A DNA stretch of 5,626 nt from Chloroflexi bacterium RBG_19FT_COMBO_48_23 (lineage in GTDB: Bacteria > Chloroflexota > Dehalococcoidia > GIF9 > UBA5620), in the NCBI GenBank assembly GCA_001795315.1, contig MGOH01000032.1:1-5626 (forward strand), read 5' to 3'. Below are positions 5,502 through 5,626 of the stretch, piece by piece. Position 1 is the stretch's first letter, and each line of letters begins with the position of its first letter. The position numbers and the translations under genes were made by a program. The notes under the pieces were generated by a model that worked only from the letters and a program-made list of their open reading frames with translations, was not told the origin of the DNA and searched no databases.

Positions 5502-5571
5502 AGTGGCATGCCGATGATAGAGTTCTCGCCTTCCAAGCAGGCTATCATGGACTCGATTCCCGTCTCCACCC
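5502..5571 (+). pseudogene. Decayed tRNA-Gly (TCC)-like sequence
   Basis: The 3' two-thirds keep exact tRNA geometry. The anticodon loop CTTCCAA (5530-5536) has anticodon TCC. A 5-nt 3' stem strand and a 5-nt variable loop follow. Then come the T-arm ATGGA-CTCGATT-CCCGT and a 7-nt acceptor strand CTCCACC. The structure is broken in several places. The anticodon stem has a C-A mismatch and a wobble. Position 53 is A facing C, and T54 has become C. The D-stem retains about two pairs and the D-loop lacks the GG pair. Only GTGG/CCAC of the acceptor can pair, and no CCA is encoded. The sequence best fits a dead tRNA-Gly copy or a displaced tRNA fragment. No promoter of the quality seen for the two live tRNAs lies upstream. 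Confidence 0.6.
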
Positions 5572-5626
5572 CAAGCTGCCAGCCTCATAACAAAGCATGA
5601 CCTTTTACTCATTGACAAAGCAGAGA

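Noticed and set aside
5564..5575. CTCCACCCCA as the 3' end of a tmRNA
   Set aside because: The T-arm spacing and the TCC anticodon loop fit a tRNA-Gly relic, and no tag-peptide frame or tmRNA pseudoknots are visible upstream.
5478..5612. Minus-strand open frame of 44 codons (MSKRSCFVMRL... ending GRLLFS), open to the window edge
   Set aside because: Its centre (GGDGNRVHDSLLGRRELY) is the antisense translation of the tRNA-Gly relic, a well-known kind of spurious ORF. It has no ribosome site.
5612..5617. TTGACA near the right edge as the -35 box of a plus-strand promoter
   Set aside because: The -10 position falls outside the window, so it cannot be judged.

Overview
The window looks like an ordinary stretch of bacterial chromosome. 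The protein set is a GSI-alpha glutamine synthetase of GlnA2-like character, a SIMPL-domain lipoprotein, signal peptidase I, orotate phosphoribosyltransferase and a PlsY-family acyltransferase. With the moderate base composition and clean sigma-70-type promoters, this suggests an anaerobic Chloroflexota bacterium of the Dehalococcoidia type. That placement is an inference from recalled protein similarity, not a search result. No phage, transposase, CRISPR or defence genes are visible.

Layout. A minus-strand tRNA-Val(GAC) (47-122) and a plus-strand glutamine synthetase gene (260-1597) diverge from a compact intergenic region that holds both promoters. The start of the glnA leader carries a perfect 7-bp inverted repeat. 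Three minus-strand genes follow: a 77-aa coiled-coil protein with one CxxC (1713-1946), a 107-aa helical protein of unknown function (2033-2356) and a SIMPL-domain lipoprotein (2510-3304). A strong promoter drives the 107-aa gene, and a factor-independent terminator sits between the two small genes. The plus-strand pair lepB-pyrE (3505-4637) overlaps by 16 bp and is followed by tRNA-Phe(GAA) (4692-4764) with its own near-consensus promoter. A minus-strand PlsY-like membrane protein (4798-5412) converges on that tRNA. The last 200 bases contain no gene but hold a decayed tRNA-Gly(TCC)-like sequence (5502-5571).

How the genes relate. Most are independent housekeeping functions: nitrogen assimilation, protein export, pyrimidine synthesis, phospholipid synthesis and translation. 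The only clear translational units are lepB-pyrE and, possibly, the two small genes joined by terminator read-through.

I found no convincing novel multi-gene system. The points most worth a second look are the tRNA-Gly relic, the altered catalytic motifs of the PlsY homologue, the terminator that separates the two unknown small genes, and the inverted repeat at the glnA transcription start.
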